Below are positions 24,581 to 33,638 of a stretch of DNA of 64,000 nt, piece after piece (the first letter of the stretch is position 1; every line of letters begins with the position of its first letter). The stretch is from Chryseobacterium sp. JM1 (GTDB lineage: Bacteria; Bacteroidota; Bacteroidia; Flavobacteriales; Weeksellaceae), in contig NZ_JPRN01000018.1 of assembly GCF_000737715.1 (NCBI RefSeq), positions 1 through 64,000 on the forward strand, given 5' to 3'. The translations under genes and the position numbers were made by a program. The notes beneath the pieces were generated by a model, which saw only the letters and a program-made list of their open reading frames with translations, searched no databases and was not told the DNA's origin.

Positions 24581-25095
24581 TGTATTTTTTTTAAAATGTT
24601 GTCAAACAAAGATGGACAATAGCATTCAATTCATCATGGTGAATCTTTCGGAAGCTGTAATAAATTCAGAATTTCGTACGTAAGTCATGATAAAAAGCGA
24701 ATTAATTTAAAAAAAACATTATTTTTTTTAAGATACCACGCTAAGGATATATCACATTACGTACCAACAGGATACACTCTTCAAAAGCCCTGAAATTCAA
24801 CATTTTTTCAATAGAAATCAAAAATAAGTGATTTTTAGGCACAGCATTTGCAGCTCTGTTAAGCGTATTATACACCACTTCATTTTTATAATATATTATT
24901 TTCCATAATCCTCGGCTTGCTGAGGATTTTTTTATTTTAATCTAAACTTTGAACGAAGAAGTTATTAAAAATCACCGATACAATAGCAATATCTGCGTCT
25001 CAAACTATTAACCGTATCAATTCTCATACAAACGAACTTTTATTCTATATATAATAGGATGAAATGAATGATATCCTATTATGGGAGCCAAAATA
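24581..25095. other. Gene-free spacer
   Basis: No gene recognised. It holds a plus-strand terminator at 24907-24938 with no plus-strand gene before it, and an imperfect inverted repeat near 25057-25082 (ATAGGAT ... ATCCTAT). Confidence 0.5.
24907..24938 (+). terminator. Plus-strand terminator without an adjacent gene
   Basis: AATCCTC-GGCTTGCT-GAGGATT followed by TTTTTATTTT. Confidence 0.7.
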
Positions 25096-25401
25096 CATTT
25101 TTGATAATCAATGATTTAAAATAGGTTTATTCAGTTAATTGTCGTATATTTGTATATTAATTAATAGGCCGCTGCCTTTGCCCTCTGTTATAGTATAGAA
25201 ATTCTTTCTTTTCAGTTCCCGCTTTTTCAGACGCCTCATTTTTTAAAAAATCACTTCTTTTACTGATGAACGGCCAAAACAAAACTGCTTTCGACGTTTC
25301 GTTTCACAAAGAAGTACAGACGGACGACTGCAGGCTCTCATAGCATATGGCAGATCAGGTAGACAAATATTACAATATAAAATTAAATACTAGAATAATT
25401 T
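25096..25401 (+). promoter_or_regulatory. Cold-shock-type promoter and 5' leader (copy 2)
   Basis: About 250 nt of leader before the second cold-shock-domain gene. It has the same order of shared words as 15577-16038: TTGATAATCAA (25101-25111), ATTTAAA, TTATTCAGTT, the -7 box TATATTTG (25145-25152, 33 bp after the palindrome versus 35 in copy 1), ATAGGCCGCTGCCTTTG (from 25163), TCTGTTATAGT, TTTCAGTTCCCGCTTTTTC and GCC. The 3' halves differ. Confidence 0.65.
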
Positions 25402-25421
25402 ATGGCAGACTCTTTTTCTAA
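25347..25421 (+). CDS. Upstream ORF overlapping the cold-shock gene start
   Basis: ATG 25347, TAA 25419-25421, 24 codons starting MADQVDKYYNIK. It overlaps the first 20 bases of the real gene in another frame, the geometry of termination-reinitiation coupling. No known family; may be chance. Confidence 0.25.
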   Translation: MADQVDKYYNIKLNTRIIYGRLFF

Positions 25422-25830
25422 AAAAGAAAATTTCAAGAAAAAAATTCAAAAGCAAAAAGAAAAAGCGCTGAGACGCGAAGATCGTAAAACGAATAACAAC
25501 AAAGGAGCGGAAGACGTTTTCATGTATGTAGATGAATTCGGAAGATTGACTTCTACACCTCCTGAAGACAGAGAAAGACTGGAAGTAAACATTGATGAGA
25601 TCCAGCTTGGTGCAGCTCCGATTATTGCGGAAGACATCAGAAAGACAGGTATCATTACTTTCCACAGTGAAAAAGGATACGGTTTCATTACTGAAGATAA
25701 CAGTAAGGAAAATGTTTTCTTCCACAACAACAGCTGTGCACACCCTGTAAAAAAGGGGAACAAAGTATCTTTCGAGAAAGAAAAATCTCCGAAAGGCTTC
25801 TCTGCAGTTAACATCGAGTTGGTTAAATAA
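25402..25830 (+). CDS. Cold-shock domain protein with basic N-terminal extension
   Basis: A 142-residue protein. The N-terminal 35 residues are highly charged and lysine/arginine-rich (KKENFKKKIQKQKEKALRRE), a middle segment (40-75) is unassigned, and the C-terminal 65 residues are a cold-shock domain with KGYGFITED (RNP1) and NVFFHNNS (RNP2). It should bind RNA through both parts. Preceded by the cold-shock leader copy 2 and followed by a strong terminator, so it is a single-gene unit. It is twice the size of the 64-residue Csp at 17250. Confidence 0.9.
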   Translation: MADSFSKKENFKKKIQKQKEKALRREDRKTNNNKGAEDVFMYVDEFGRLTSTPPEDRERLEVNIDEIQLGAAPIIAEDIRKTGIITFHSEKGYGFITEDNSKENVFFHNNSCAHPVKKGNKVSFEKEKSPKGFSAVNIELVK

Positions 25831-25895
25831 TCAAAGCTTTAGTTTAGCTTTACTATAACAAATCTGTTGAATGACGGATTTTGTGAAACAATAAA

Positions 25896-25921
25896 GAAAG
25901 CCGCCCTCAGGGGCGGCTTTC
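25896..25921. terminator. Bidirectional terminator between the cold-shock and efflux genes
   Basis: GAAAGCCGCCCT-CA-GGGGCGGCTTTC, GC-rich stem lying between convergent genes ending at 25830 and 25942. Confidence 0.85.
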
Positions 25922-25941
25922 ATCGTAAAAAAAAGTAAAAA

Positions 25942-27393
25942 TCAATCCAGTTTTCCGCCTAATGCTTTAAAAAGCAAGACATTATTCCTGGTATTCTGAT
26001 GCTGAAACTGGAGAAGATCCAGCTCAGCGGTCAGTTTGCTTTTCTGAGAATTGATCAGTTCAAAATAATTGGCATATCCCGTTAAATACAGATCATTGGA
26101 AACTTCCACACCACGGTCCAGGAAACCTACCTCTTCAGATTTCAGCTGGAGCATCCTTTCATAGATCTTCGTTTGTTTCAGAATAGACTGAAGTTCATTA
26201 AATGCTGTGGTAATGCTCTTCTGGTAATTGAGGAAAGCAATCTCCTGCTCTTTTCCCGCGACCTTAAAATCATGTTTCAACTGTCCTTTATTAAAAACAG
26301 GCACCATTAATCCTCCCAACAGCTGCCCCGCCAGAGAACTGGGTCTGAAGAAATTTCCGGCAGAAAAAGAATTCAGCCCGAAACTGGCTCCAAGATCGAT
26401 CTTTGGATAAAATGCAGCTCTTGCCGCCTTTGCATCAGCCTGTGAGGCCTCCAGTACATAATAATTCGCGGCGACATCCGGCCTTGAATGAATCACAGAT
26501 TCTACATTAATGGATTTATTTAAAACATCCATATTAGTAGGCATCAGTAAATTCCCGCGTTTGACTCCGCCGCCGTAACTACCTGTCAATGTTGTGATAG
26601 CCTGTTCCACTGTTACAATTTCCACTTTTATATGTTCAATTTCAGCCAGCCAGTTATTATTCTGTGCTTTAAACTGCTGAACAGCCAACTCTGTTGCTTT
26701 TCCAACTTCTCTTTGAGCCAGTACAATTTCGAAAGCTCTCTGCTGAAGATTATAGTTTTTCTGATAAATCGCCAGCCGGTTGTCCAGTGCAACCAGCTGA
26801 TAATAGAGGTTAGCAATATCCGTAAACAGCTCTACCTGCAGCAGCAGAAGTCCTTCCGTAGATGCCAGGTATTTTTTCTGAGCCGCCAGTTTTTTATTCT
26901 TGAGCTTTCCCCAAGCATCTATTTCCCAGCTGCTTCTTGCTCCCAGCCAGTAATTCGGGGTGAAATCACGATTAATCTTCTGATCTTCTGTAATGTTGGG
27001 CGAAAGATTCGTATCATAATTTCCCACACCTTCCATCGTATATTTCCCATATCGGTCACCTGAAGCCGAAGCTCCAATTTCAAGAGAGGGCAGCAAATCC
27101 ATCTTTGAACGCTGCAGAAAACTATTGGCAATTTCAACCCGCTGCTGCGCAATCTGAAAATCAGGATTAGCTTTTACCACCTTCTCAAAAAGATCCAGCA
27201 GATATGGATCTGTAAAATAGGCTTTGAGATTAATCTGCTGAAAACGGTCTGCATCTGAAGCGTTTTCAGTTTTTATCACTTCATCCGGAAGTGTCTGCGC
27301 TTTTTTCAGTTCAGTCACTTTTGGAACGGTGCATGATACTAAGCTCAATACCGCCATTCCATACCCTATATTTCTAAGATTTGATCTCTTCAT
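25942..27393 (-). CDS. RND efflux outer-membrane channel (TolC/OprM family lipoprotein)
   Basis: About 483 residues. Signal peptide with lipobox LSLVSC near residue 20, then two outer-membrane efflux protein repeats (helical hairpins FQIAQQRVEIANSFLQRSKMDLLPSLEIGA and YVLEASQADAKAARAAFYPKIDLGAS, each followed by barrel strands). It would form the trimeric exit duct for the pump encoded upstream. ATG 27393 (MKRSNLRN) is chosen because the open frame's earlier start at 27420 would lengthen the signal peptide; it overlaps the RND stop by 20 bp, indicating coupled translation. Confidence 0.92.
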   Translation of the reverse strand: MKRSNLRNIGYGMAVLSLVSCTVPKVTELKKAQTLPDEVIKTENASDADRFQQINLKAYFTDPYLLDLFEKVVKANPDFQIAQQRVEIANSFLQRSKMDLLPSLEIGASASGDRYGKYTMEGVGNYDTNLSPNITEDQKINRDFTPNYWLGARSSWEIDAWGKLKNKKLAAQKKYLASTEGLLLLQVELFTDIANLYYQLVALDNRLAIYQKNYNLQQRAFEIVLAQREVGKATELAVQQFKAQNNNWLAEIEHIKVEIVTVEQAITTLTGSYGGGVKRGNLLMPTNMDVLNKSINVESVIHSRPDVAANYYVLEASQADAKAARAAFYPKIDLGASFGLNSFSAGNFFRPSSLAGQLLGGLMVPVFNKGQLKHDFKVAGKEQEIAFLNYQKSITTAFNELQSILKQTKIYERMLQLKSEEVGFLDRGVEVSNDLYLTGYANYFELINSQKSKLTAELDLLQFQHQNTRNNVLLFKALGGKLD

Positions 27394-30300
27394 TTTTCTT
27401 TTTATTTTCAAGTTTTGCAAAGAATATATACAGTCCCGGAATCACTACCAGTCCGAAAACAGTACCGATAAGCATTCCCCCTGCAGCTGCAGTCCCAATA
27501 GAACGGTTTCCTATCGCTCCGGCTCCTGAAGCTATACACAGCGGAATAAGTCCCGCTATAAAAGCAAAGGAGGTCATCAGGATAGGACGGAGACGTTGTC
27601 TTGCCCCTTCTATCGCTGCCGGAACAATATCATACCCCTGTTTGTTTCTGGCGACGGCAAATTCTACAATAAGGATCGCATTTTTCGCTAAAAGCCCGAT
27701 CAGCATGACGAGGGCTACCTGTGCATAGATATTGTTATCAAGTCCGGTAAGCACTAGGGCTATATAGGAACCGAAAATTCCGGTCGGAAGACTCAGCAGT
27801 ACAGGCATCGGAAGAAGGAAACTTTCATACTGTGCCGCCAATAAAAGGTACACAAACAAAAGACAGATCATAAAAATATAGACCGTTTGATTTCCTGATA
27901 AAATCTCTTCCCTGGTCATCCCGGACCATTCTATATCAAAACCTCTCGGAAGCGTTTCTTTCGCTACACGTTCCACTGCTGCAATGGCATCCCCCGAACT
28001 GTAGCCGTCCGCCGGTTCTCCGTTGATCATTGCAGACATATACATATTATACCTCGTTAAAACTTCAGGTCCGTATACTTTTTCAATGGTAATAAAGGTT
28101 GAGAAGGGAACCATTTCGCCTTTGTCATTCTTTAAATACAGATTCAGAATACTTTCGGGAGTATCTCTGTGTTCCGGATCTGCCTGTACCATTACTTTAT
28201 ACATCTGGCTGAAACGGATAAAATTAGTGGCGTAATAAGATCCTAACATCGTTTGAAGTGTAGACATCGCATTATCTACGGAGATTCCTTTTTTCGCTGC
28301 CATATCATAATCCATATGGATCATATACTGCGGGAAAGTAGCATCGAAGCTGGTAAAACTGTTCTGAAGCTCAGGAGATTCATTCAGTTTTTTGACGAAA
28401 TCTTTTGTGATCTTATCTGTATTTTCAATTGATCCGCCTGTTCTGTCAAGGAGACGAAGCTCAAAGCCGCTGGTATTACCAAATCCGGGAACGGTAGGCG
28501 GAGCAAAGATTTCAATCTGTGCATCGGCAATGCTTTTTGTCTTATCGGAAAGTTCGGCAATCAGATCATTGACAGACAGATCTCTTTCTTTCCAGTCTTT
28601 AAGGTTAATCATCGCCATTCCGTAAGAAGAGCCCGCAATTTCTGTTACAATGCTGTATCCGGCAAGGGTGGTTACATTTTCTACTCCTTTTATTTTCTTC
28701 GCAATGACAGTCACCTCATCCAGTACTTTTTCTGTTCTTTCCACCGTAGCTCCCTGTGGTGTAGTAACACTTACGTATACCATTCCCTGATCTTCCATCG
28801 GGATAAATCCGGTTGGTAAGAATCTGCTGGTGACGACAGTTAATACAATAAACAGAAACAGAATTCCAAAAATGACTACCGTTCTTGTTGCAAATTTTGA
28901 CAAAATCCCTACATAACTTTCAGTCAGCCTTTCAAAACCTTTGTTGAAGCTCTGGAAAAACCGGTCGACAATGGTTTTCTTTTTGTCATGATGATGTGGC
29001 TTTAAAATAATTGCGCAAAGGGCCGGAGTCAGCGTCAGTGCATTCACTCCCGAGATGACAATACTTATCGCCAATGTCAATGAGAACTGGCGGTAAAACA
29101 CACCTACGGGGCCTTCCAGAAAGGCTACCGGAATAAATACAGCCGACATCACAATGGTAATTGCTACAACGGCTCCTGCTATTTCTTTGGTAGCACTAAT
29201 GGTCGCTTCAAGCGGTTTCATACCCTCCTCCATTTTTACATGGACGGCCTCGACGACGACAATCGCGTTATCCACGACAATTCCAATGGCGAGAACCAAA
29301 GCAAACAGGGTTAAAAGATTCACTGAGAAATCCAGCATATCCATAAAAGCAAATGTTCCTACCAATGCTACCGGAACAGCAAGCACAGGAATCAAAGTGG
29401 AACGCCAGTCCTGAAGGAAAATAAAAACCACAATTCCCACCAGAACAAACGCCTCGATAAGCGTCACCAATACCGCACTGATAGAGGCATCAAGGAATCT
29501 GGAAACATCATAGGCCATATTATACTCCATTCCGGGAGGAAATGATGTGACTTTTAATTCTTCCATTTTCGCCTTTACGTTTTCAATAACCTCAGAGGCA
29601 TTGGAACCCGGCCGCTGCTTCATCATAATGGATGCTGAAGGTCTTCCGTCCGTTTTGGAAACCATTCCATAGTTCATGGCTCCGAATTCCACTTTAGCAA
29701 TATCTTTCAGCTTCAGGATGGTTCCGTTCACATCAGATCGGATCGGAACTTCCTCATACTGTTTGGGTTCAAAGAATTTACCTTTATATTTAATTACATA
29801 TTGCAGCTGGCTCGAGGTTTTTCCGGATGTCTCGCCCACTTTTCCTGGTGCCGCTGAGATATTCTGTTTCTGCAAAGAATTGATCACTTCATCTGCCGAA
29901 ATACTGTACGCTGCCATTTTCTGCGGATCCAGCCATATCCTCATAGAATATTCTTTCTGCCCCATAATCTCGGCACGCCCCACTCCATCGATACGCTTCA
30001 GCTCCTGAAGAACGTTGATATCTGTAAAATTGTAGATGAACTGTTCGTCCTGGCCCGGATCTGCACTCGTGATATTGAGATACATCAGCATACTGTTCAC
30101 CTCTTTTTCTGTGGTTACTCCGGCTCTGATTACTTCTTCCGGAAGTTCATCAAGGATAGTCGTTACCCTGTTCTGAACGTTTACTGCAGCCACATCGGGA
30201 TCCGTTCCTACTTCGAAGAATACCTGAATTAAGGTAAGTCCGTCATTAGAGGTTACCGTAGACATATACGTCATTCCGGGAACTCCATTAATGGCACGTT

Positions 30301-30496
30301 CCAAAGGAAGCGCTACCGCATTGGCAGACACTTCGGCATTGGCTCCGGTGTATTTTGCCGTTACGGTTACCGAAGGCGGTACGATATCCGGAAACTGGGT
30401 GATGGGCATCTTCATTAATGCCATAATTCCCAGCAGTACAAATACAATGGAAATCACCAACGAAAGCACCTTTCGTCTTATAAACATTTCTACCAT
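27374..30496 (-). CDS. RND multidrug efflux pump, inner-membrane subunit (AcrB/HAE1 family)
   Basis: A 1040-residue proton-driven efflux transporter. Typical topology: one helix at the N-terminus (LSLVISIVFVLLGIMALMKMPI), a large periplasmic porter/docking loop, helices 2-6 with the proton-relay motif GIVVDNAIVVVEAVH in helix 4, a second loop, and helices 8-12 ending AAAGGMLIGTVFGLVVIPGLYI. QFPDIVPPSVTVTAKYTGANAE is the classic N-terminal porter sequence. Together with the adaptor upstream and channel downstream it forms a complete tripartite pump. Substrates cannot be told from sequence; no local regulator gene is adjacent. Confidence 0.96.
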   Translation of the reverse strand: MVEMFIRRKVLSLVISIVFVLLGIMALMKMPITQFPDIVPPSVTVTAKYTGANAEVSANAVALPLERAINGVPGMTYMSTVTSNDGLTLIQVFFEVGTDPDVAAVNVQNRVTTILDELPEEVIRAGVTTEKEVNSMLMYLNITSADPGQDEQFIYNFTDINVLQELKRIDGVGRAEIMGQKEYSMRIWLDPQKMAAYSISADEVINSLQKQNISAAPGKVGETSGKTSSQLQYVIKYKGKFFEPKQYEEVPIRSDVNGTILKLKDIAKVEFGAMNYGMVSKTDGRPSASIMMKQRPGSNASEVIENVKAKMEELKVTSFPPGMEYNMAYDVSRFLDASISAVLVTLIEAFVLVGIVVFIFLQDWRSTLIPVLAVPVALVGTFAFMDMLDFSVNLLTLFALVLAIGIVVDNAIVVVEAVHVKMEEGMKPLEATISATKEIAGAVVAITIVMSAVFIPVAFLEGPVGVFYRQFSLTLAISIVISGVNALTLTPALCAIILKPHHHDKKKTIVDRFFQSFNKGFERLTESYVGILSKFATRTVVIFGILFLFIVLTVVTSRFLPTGFIPMEDQGMVYVSVTTPQGATVERTEKVLDEVTVIAKKIKGVENVTTLAGYSIVTEIAGSSYGMAMINLKDWKERDLSVNDLIAELSDKTKSIADAQIEIFAPPTVPGFGNTSGFELRLLDRTGGSIENTDKITKDFVKKLNESPELQNSFTSFDATFPQYMIHMDYDMAAKKGISVDNAMSTLQTMLGSYYATNFIRFSQMYKVMVQADPEHRDTPESILNLYLKNDKGEMVPFSTFITIEKVYGPEVLTRYNMYMSAMINGEPADGYSSGDAIAAVERVAKETLPRGFDIEWSGMTREEILSGNQTVYIFMICLLFVYLLLAAQYESFLLPMPVLLSLPTGIFGSYIALVLTGLDNNIYAQVALVMLIGLLAKNAILIVEFAVARNKQGYDIVPAAIEGARQRLRPILMTSFAFIAGLIPLCIASGAGAIGNRSIGTAAAGGMLIGTVFGLVVIPGLYIFFAKLENKKKNEEIKS

Positions 30497-30523
30497 GTCA
30501 GTTGATTTAAAGATGATGAAAGG

Positions 30524-31612
30524 TTAATACTTCTTTTTAATTTTAATTACATCGCCATCTTTTAAAGACTGCGTTCCTTCATAGATGATTACGTCTCCTT
30601 TTTTAAGACCGCCTTCTACCACATAAGAATCTCTCAGGGTAGTTCCGATCTTAATGCCGGTCATTTTCACTTTGTTCTGCTTATCTACGACAAATACATA
30701 GGTTTTATCCTGGATAGAGAATGTGGATTTCTGAGGAATCAGAATGGCATTGGCCTGATGCTCGGAAATAATAAGTTTTCCTGAAGTTCCGTGTTTGATG
30801 AGGCGGTCAGGGTTCGGGAAAAGCACCTTATATCTGATGGAGCCGGTGGTTCTGTCTATTTCTCCTTCAGCCGTTTTCAGGGCACCGTTAAACTGATAAT
30901 TGACACCGTTCGGGAGAGTAAGTTCAATTTTCTGATGGTTCCCGATCTTATCATTGGCCAAAAGTTCAAAGTACAGGTTTTCAGGAATGGAAAAATAGGC
31001 GTACACTTCATTCAGCTGGGATAAAGTCGTCAGCAGGGTTCCATTTTCAACAAGACTTCCTTCTTTGTGGGGAATCACATCGATCACACCGTCAAAAGGT
31101 GCTGTAACCCTTGTGAAACTTATCTTCTGCAGCACTGTTTTTCTTTCAGCATCGGCAAAGGCATGTTTTGCTTTGGCGGATGATAGTTTGGCTTTGACCA
31201 TTTCCAGCTCGTTATTCGCAACAAATTTTTTGGTATGCAGACTCTGGATCTGTTTCAGCTCCACTTCTGCAACGCGTACGTCGGCATCGGTCTGCTTTAA
31301 AGTAGCATCAGCCTTTAAAAGTTCCATCCTGAGCTCAGCATCACTGATTTTAAAGAGGGTCTGACCGTGGTGAACAAACTGCCCTTCATTGACGTATATG
31401 TGTTCAATGATACCTCCGATCCGTGAACGGATATCGACATTTTTCTTTGCCTGAATATCGGTGACGAACTGGTTGTTGACGAGCGTATCTTTTTCTTTGA
31501 TTTCAAGCACAGGAACTTCTTTGTCCTTCGCTTTATTTTTTTGGTTGTCTTTACTGCATGACACAGCGAATAATATTGCAAAAATGCAAATTATTACGTT
31601 TTTAGAATACAT
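30524..31612 (-). CDS. RND efflux periplasmic adaptor (membrane fusion protein, lipoprotein)
   Basis: A 362-residue adaptor. Signal peptide with lipobox FAVSC (Cys about 19), then the lipoyl half-motif GIIEHIYVNEGQFVHHGQTLFKI, an alpha-helical hairpin (about 95-150) and the second lipoyl half VTAPFDGVIDVIPHKEGSLVENGTLL, followed by the beta-barrel and membrane-proximal domains. It bridges the inner-membrane pump and the outer-membrane channel. It ends 27 bp before the pump gene. Standard in length and motif content. Confidence 0.94.
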   Translation of the reverse strand: MYSKNVIICIFAILFAVSCSKDNQKNKAKDKEVPVLEIKEKDTLVNNQFVTDIQAKKNVDIRSRIGGIIEHIYVNEGQFVHHGQTLFKISDAELRMELLKADATLKQTDADVRVAEVELKQIQSLHTKKFVANNELEMVKAKLSSAKAKHAFADAERKTVLQKISFTRVTAPFDGVIDVIPHKEGSLVENGTLLTTLSQLNEVYAYFSIPENLYFELLANDKIGNHQKIELTLPNGVNYQFNGALKTAEGEIDRTTGSIRYKVLFPNPDRLIKHGTSGKLIISEHQANAILIPQKSTFSIQDKTYVFVVDKQNKVKMTGIKIGTTLRDSYVVEGGLKKGDVIIYEGTQSLKDGDVIKIKKKY

Positions 31613-31671
31613 CTTAAAGTATTTAAGTTATGAGAATTTCGTTAAAATAAACTGGTTATCAATAACTTAAA

Positions 31672-32004
31672 TTAATACAATTGGAGGAGATGGAGAAAAG
31701 ATTTTACGCCACAGATAATAGATATGGCGATAACAGGAAGGCTGATTCTGGACGTTATTTTAGTAATGGCCGAGAAATCTGCCGGGATATAACCGTCTTT
31801 ACGGACTGAGTATTTTACTATTTTTGAGGCAGCGGGCAGCGCGTGGGTGTTCATATCCGCTTCCTCGTAGAAATCGAGAATAAGAACATTTCCTACATTC
31901 GGGACACAAGGAATATTTCCCATTGATTTTTCTGCCCATTTCGAATTGAAAAGGGTAAAAACCAATATGAAATAAAAAAAGATAAGTGACCTCAGACCTG
32001 CCAT
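31672..32004 (-). CDS. Small predicted membrane/secreted protein at the head of the RND operon
   Basis: A 110-residue open frame, 59 bp upstream of the adaptor and on the same strand. The N-terminus (SLIFFYFILVFTLFNSKWAE) looks like a signal peptide or membrane anchor, and a second hydrophobic stretch lies near the C-terminus (ISLPVIAISIICGVKSFL). The middle has mixed composition with normal codon use. I do not recognise the family. It may be an accessory protein of the pump or an unrelated short gene; coding status is moderate because no homologue is known to me. Confidence 0.45.
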   Translation of the reverse strand: MAGLRSLIFFYFILVFTLFNSKWAEKSMGNIPCVPNVGNVLILDFYEEADMNTHALPAASKIVKYSVRKDGYIPADFSAITKITSRISLPVIAISIICGVKSFLHLLQLY

Positions 32005-32121
32005 GTCAATAAGAAAAACTTTGGTTTTTTAGTAAAAACGATAGTCCCGCGAAACTATGGATTTTAGACGGCTTCTAAGGTATCCTGAATGTTAAAAAAA
32101 CTTAAATACTGCTTTATATCA

Positions 32122-32156
32122 TTAAAAAATAAGGTCTTTGAAGTGTTTCAAAGACC
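32122..32156 (-). terminator. Minus-strand terminator
   Basis: GGTCTTTGAA and TTCAAAGACC 10-bp arms with an ATTTTTTAAT tail on the minus strand, 354 bp after the stop of the SRPBCC gene, which is the nearest possible user. Confidence 0.6.
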
Positions 32157-32248
32157 CACATGATTTTAAAATTGCACGCAGATTAATCAGATGATGCAGA
32201 TTTTTACTTTTGTACATCTGCTTTATCGGTATCATCTGCGAGAGAAAA
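32156..32248 (+). repeat. 93-bp dispersed repeat, copy A
   Basis: Aligns without gaps to 36862-36954 with 6 mismatches. Contains CACGCAGATTA, CAGATGATGCAGATTTTTAC and ATCATCTGCGAGAGAAAA, including the inverted words GCAGATGAT/ATCATCTGC. Confidence 0.9.
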
Positions 32249-32410
32249 AATTCAAACTGTTAAGATTTTGTGTTAAGCTTTTAAGAATATTAAGTTTTAG
32301 CTTCGCTTTAAGACGTACAACTAAAAAAAAATTAAATGATTTTTTCTTAACTCACCTTACAGCCTTCATTGATCTTAATGTTTAAAAAAAACATTTTAAA
32401 AATCAAAAGA

Positions 32411-32466
32411 CTTATTTTAGATAACGAAACCTTATAGGTTTGATTGTATTTATTTTACTCCACAAG
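32411..32466 (+). repeat. CCTTATAGGTTT repeat, shortened copy
   Basis: TTATTTTAGATAACGAAACC, TTATAGGTTTGATTGTATTT and TTTTACTCCA match 9540-9617 except that one arm of the palindrome is missing. Confidence 0.8.
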
Positions 32467-32509
32467 TTTCGAGCCTGAGCCGTTTCAAAGACCTTATTTC
32501 ATTTTAGAC

Positions 32510-32971
32510 TTATTTAGTATTGAACATTTTCTCCAACACGTTATAACGGTAATCGAAAATATGTTCCAGTTTCTTCTTAACAAACATCGGATGGGCTATT
32601 TCACCCAAAAATCCCATGGGAAGCTCATAATCAATGGTATCTTTCATGAGGACACCTTTTTCATTGGGAATGAATTCATGGTGGTGATGCCATAGTTTGT
32701 AGGGTCCCTTTCTCTGAAGATCTACAAAACTTTTTTGAAAATCTACTTTAAGGATTTCCGTCTGCCATTTCATCTTTATTCCGAGGATTGGTGAAACGTA
32801 GTAATCAATGAGCATTCCTTCATAAATTTCATCGTTTTCCATGGTGGTGAGCACGATAAAATTCATGTCTTTCGGGGTGATTTCGGAAAGATTATTGGCA
32901 GAGGAAAAAAACTTCCAGGCAGTTTCTATATTGCAGTTGAGCTGCTGCTCGCGGAAAAGACGGTGTTTCAT
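32510..32971 (-). CDS. SRPBCC family protein
   Basis: A 153-residue START/Bet v1-like protein. The N-terminus REQQLNCNIETAWKFFSSANNLSEITPKDMNF is typical of SRPBCC ligand-binding proteins related to coenzyme Q-binding/polyketide cyclase folds, and the C-terminal helix FVKKKLEHIFDYRYNVLEKMF completes the grip. No signal peptide. Ligand unknown. It starts 13 bp after the L,D-transpeptidase-like gene and is probably the last gene of a three-gene operon (34322 to 32510). Confidence 0.82.
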   Translation of the reverse strand: MKHRLFREQQLNCNIETAWKFFSSANNLSEITPKDMNFIVLTTMENDEIYEGMLIDYYVSPILGIKMKWQTEILKVDFQKSFVDLQRKGPYKLWHHHHEFIPNEKGVLMKDTIDYELPMGFLGEIAHPMFVKKKLEHIFDYRYNVLEKMFNTK

Positions 32972-32984
32972 AATTTTCTGTACA

Positions 32985-33632
32985 TTATTGATAAATCCAC
33001 ATCAGAACCGGTTTCCCAGCTTTCTGAATCATAGGATCAATTTCTTTCATCGCATTGTTGGAAACGGTGGGACAGCCCCATCCTTCCGGAGATCCTTTTG
33101 GAAAAACTTCGTCATCACTCATCTGATCCCAGGAATGAAAAACGATATATCTTTTTAAAGCATTGCTGTTGGTTTCTTCCAGGCCATGCATCAGATATTT
33201 GATATTAATTCCCCACTCGCTGCGACCTCTTCCCTGCAGCTTATATTTTCCCAAAGCTGAAAGATGACTTCCATCTTCATTACTGAACTTCGGATTGTCT
33301 TTTGAACCATCCAAACTCCATGGATTTACACCACAACCGTGGCCTACAAGATATTTTTTAGCGACTGAATTCGTTTTAAAATCCCAGATAAAAAACCTTT
33401 TAATTCCGGAATGAAGACTCATATCAATCAGAATGCAAAAATCTGTACTGAGCTTTTTGGAAACACAAAATTTCAATGCTTCATCAGCTTTTGCTTTCAT
33501 TTCAGATAAGTCGGCTTCCGGCCTTTTTTCCGTTTTAACCACGGGATTTGCTGCAATGGGACGATTTCCTTTCGATTCATTGCTGCATGACCCTATAAGA
33601 TGAATGGCTAGAAGTACGGCAAAAATTTTCAT
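32985..33632 (-). CDS. Murein L,D-transpeptidase catalytic domain family lipoprotein
   Basis: A 215-residue exported protein. Lipobox LIGSC at about residue 16. The catalytic domain (about 60-215) resembles the YkuD_2 family: DFCILIDMSLHSGIKRFFIW, a His in GLEETNSNALKRYIVFHSW, and the catalytic Cys in SPEGWGCPTVSNNAM. It may cross-link or trim peptidoglycan, or act on another D-amino acid linkage. It lies 6 bp after the DUF2459 gene, so the two are co-transcribed and both appear envelope-directed. Confidence 0.8.
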   Translation of the reverse strand: MKIFAVLLAIHLIGSCSNESKGNRPIAANPVVKTEKRPEADLSEMKAKADEALKFCVSKKLSTDFCILIDMSLHSGIKRFFIWDFKTNSVAKKYLVGHGCGVNPWSLDGSKDNPKFSNEDGSHLSALGKYKLQGRGRSEWGINIKYLMHGLEETNSNALKRYIVFHSWDQMSDDEVFPKGSPEGWGCPTVSNNAMKEIDPMIQKAGKPVLMWIYQ

Positions 33633-33638
33633 CAGAAA

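Larger units (their letters stand above)
32005..32509. other. Repeat-filled spacer
   Basis: No gene found. It contains a minus-strand terminator (32122-32156), a 93-bp repeat (32156-32248) and the CCTTATAGGTTT repeat (32411-32466). Confidence 0.6.

Noticed and set aside
25446..25814. Antisense open frames over the cold-shock-domain gene
   Set aside because: Shadow frames of a clear gene on the plus strand.
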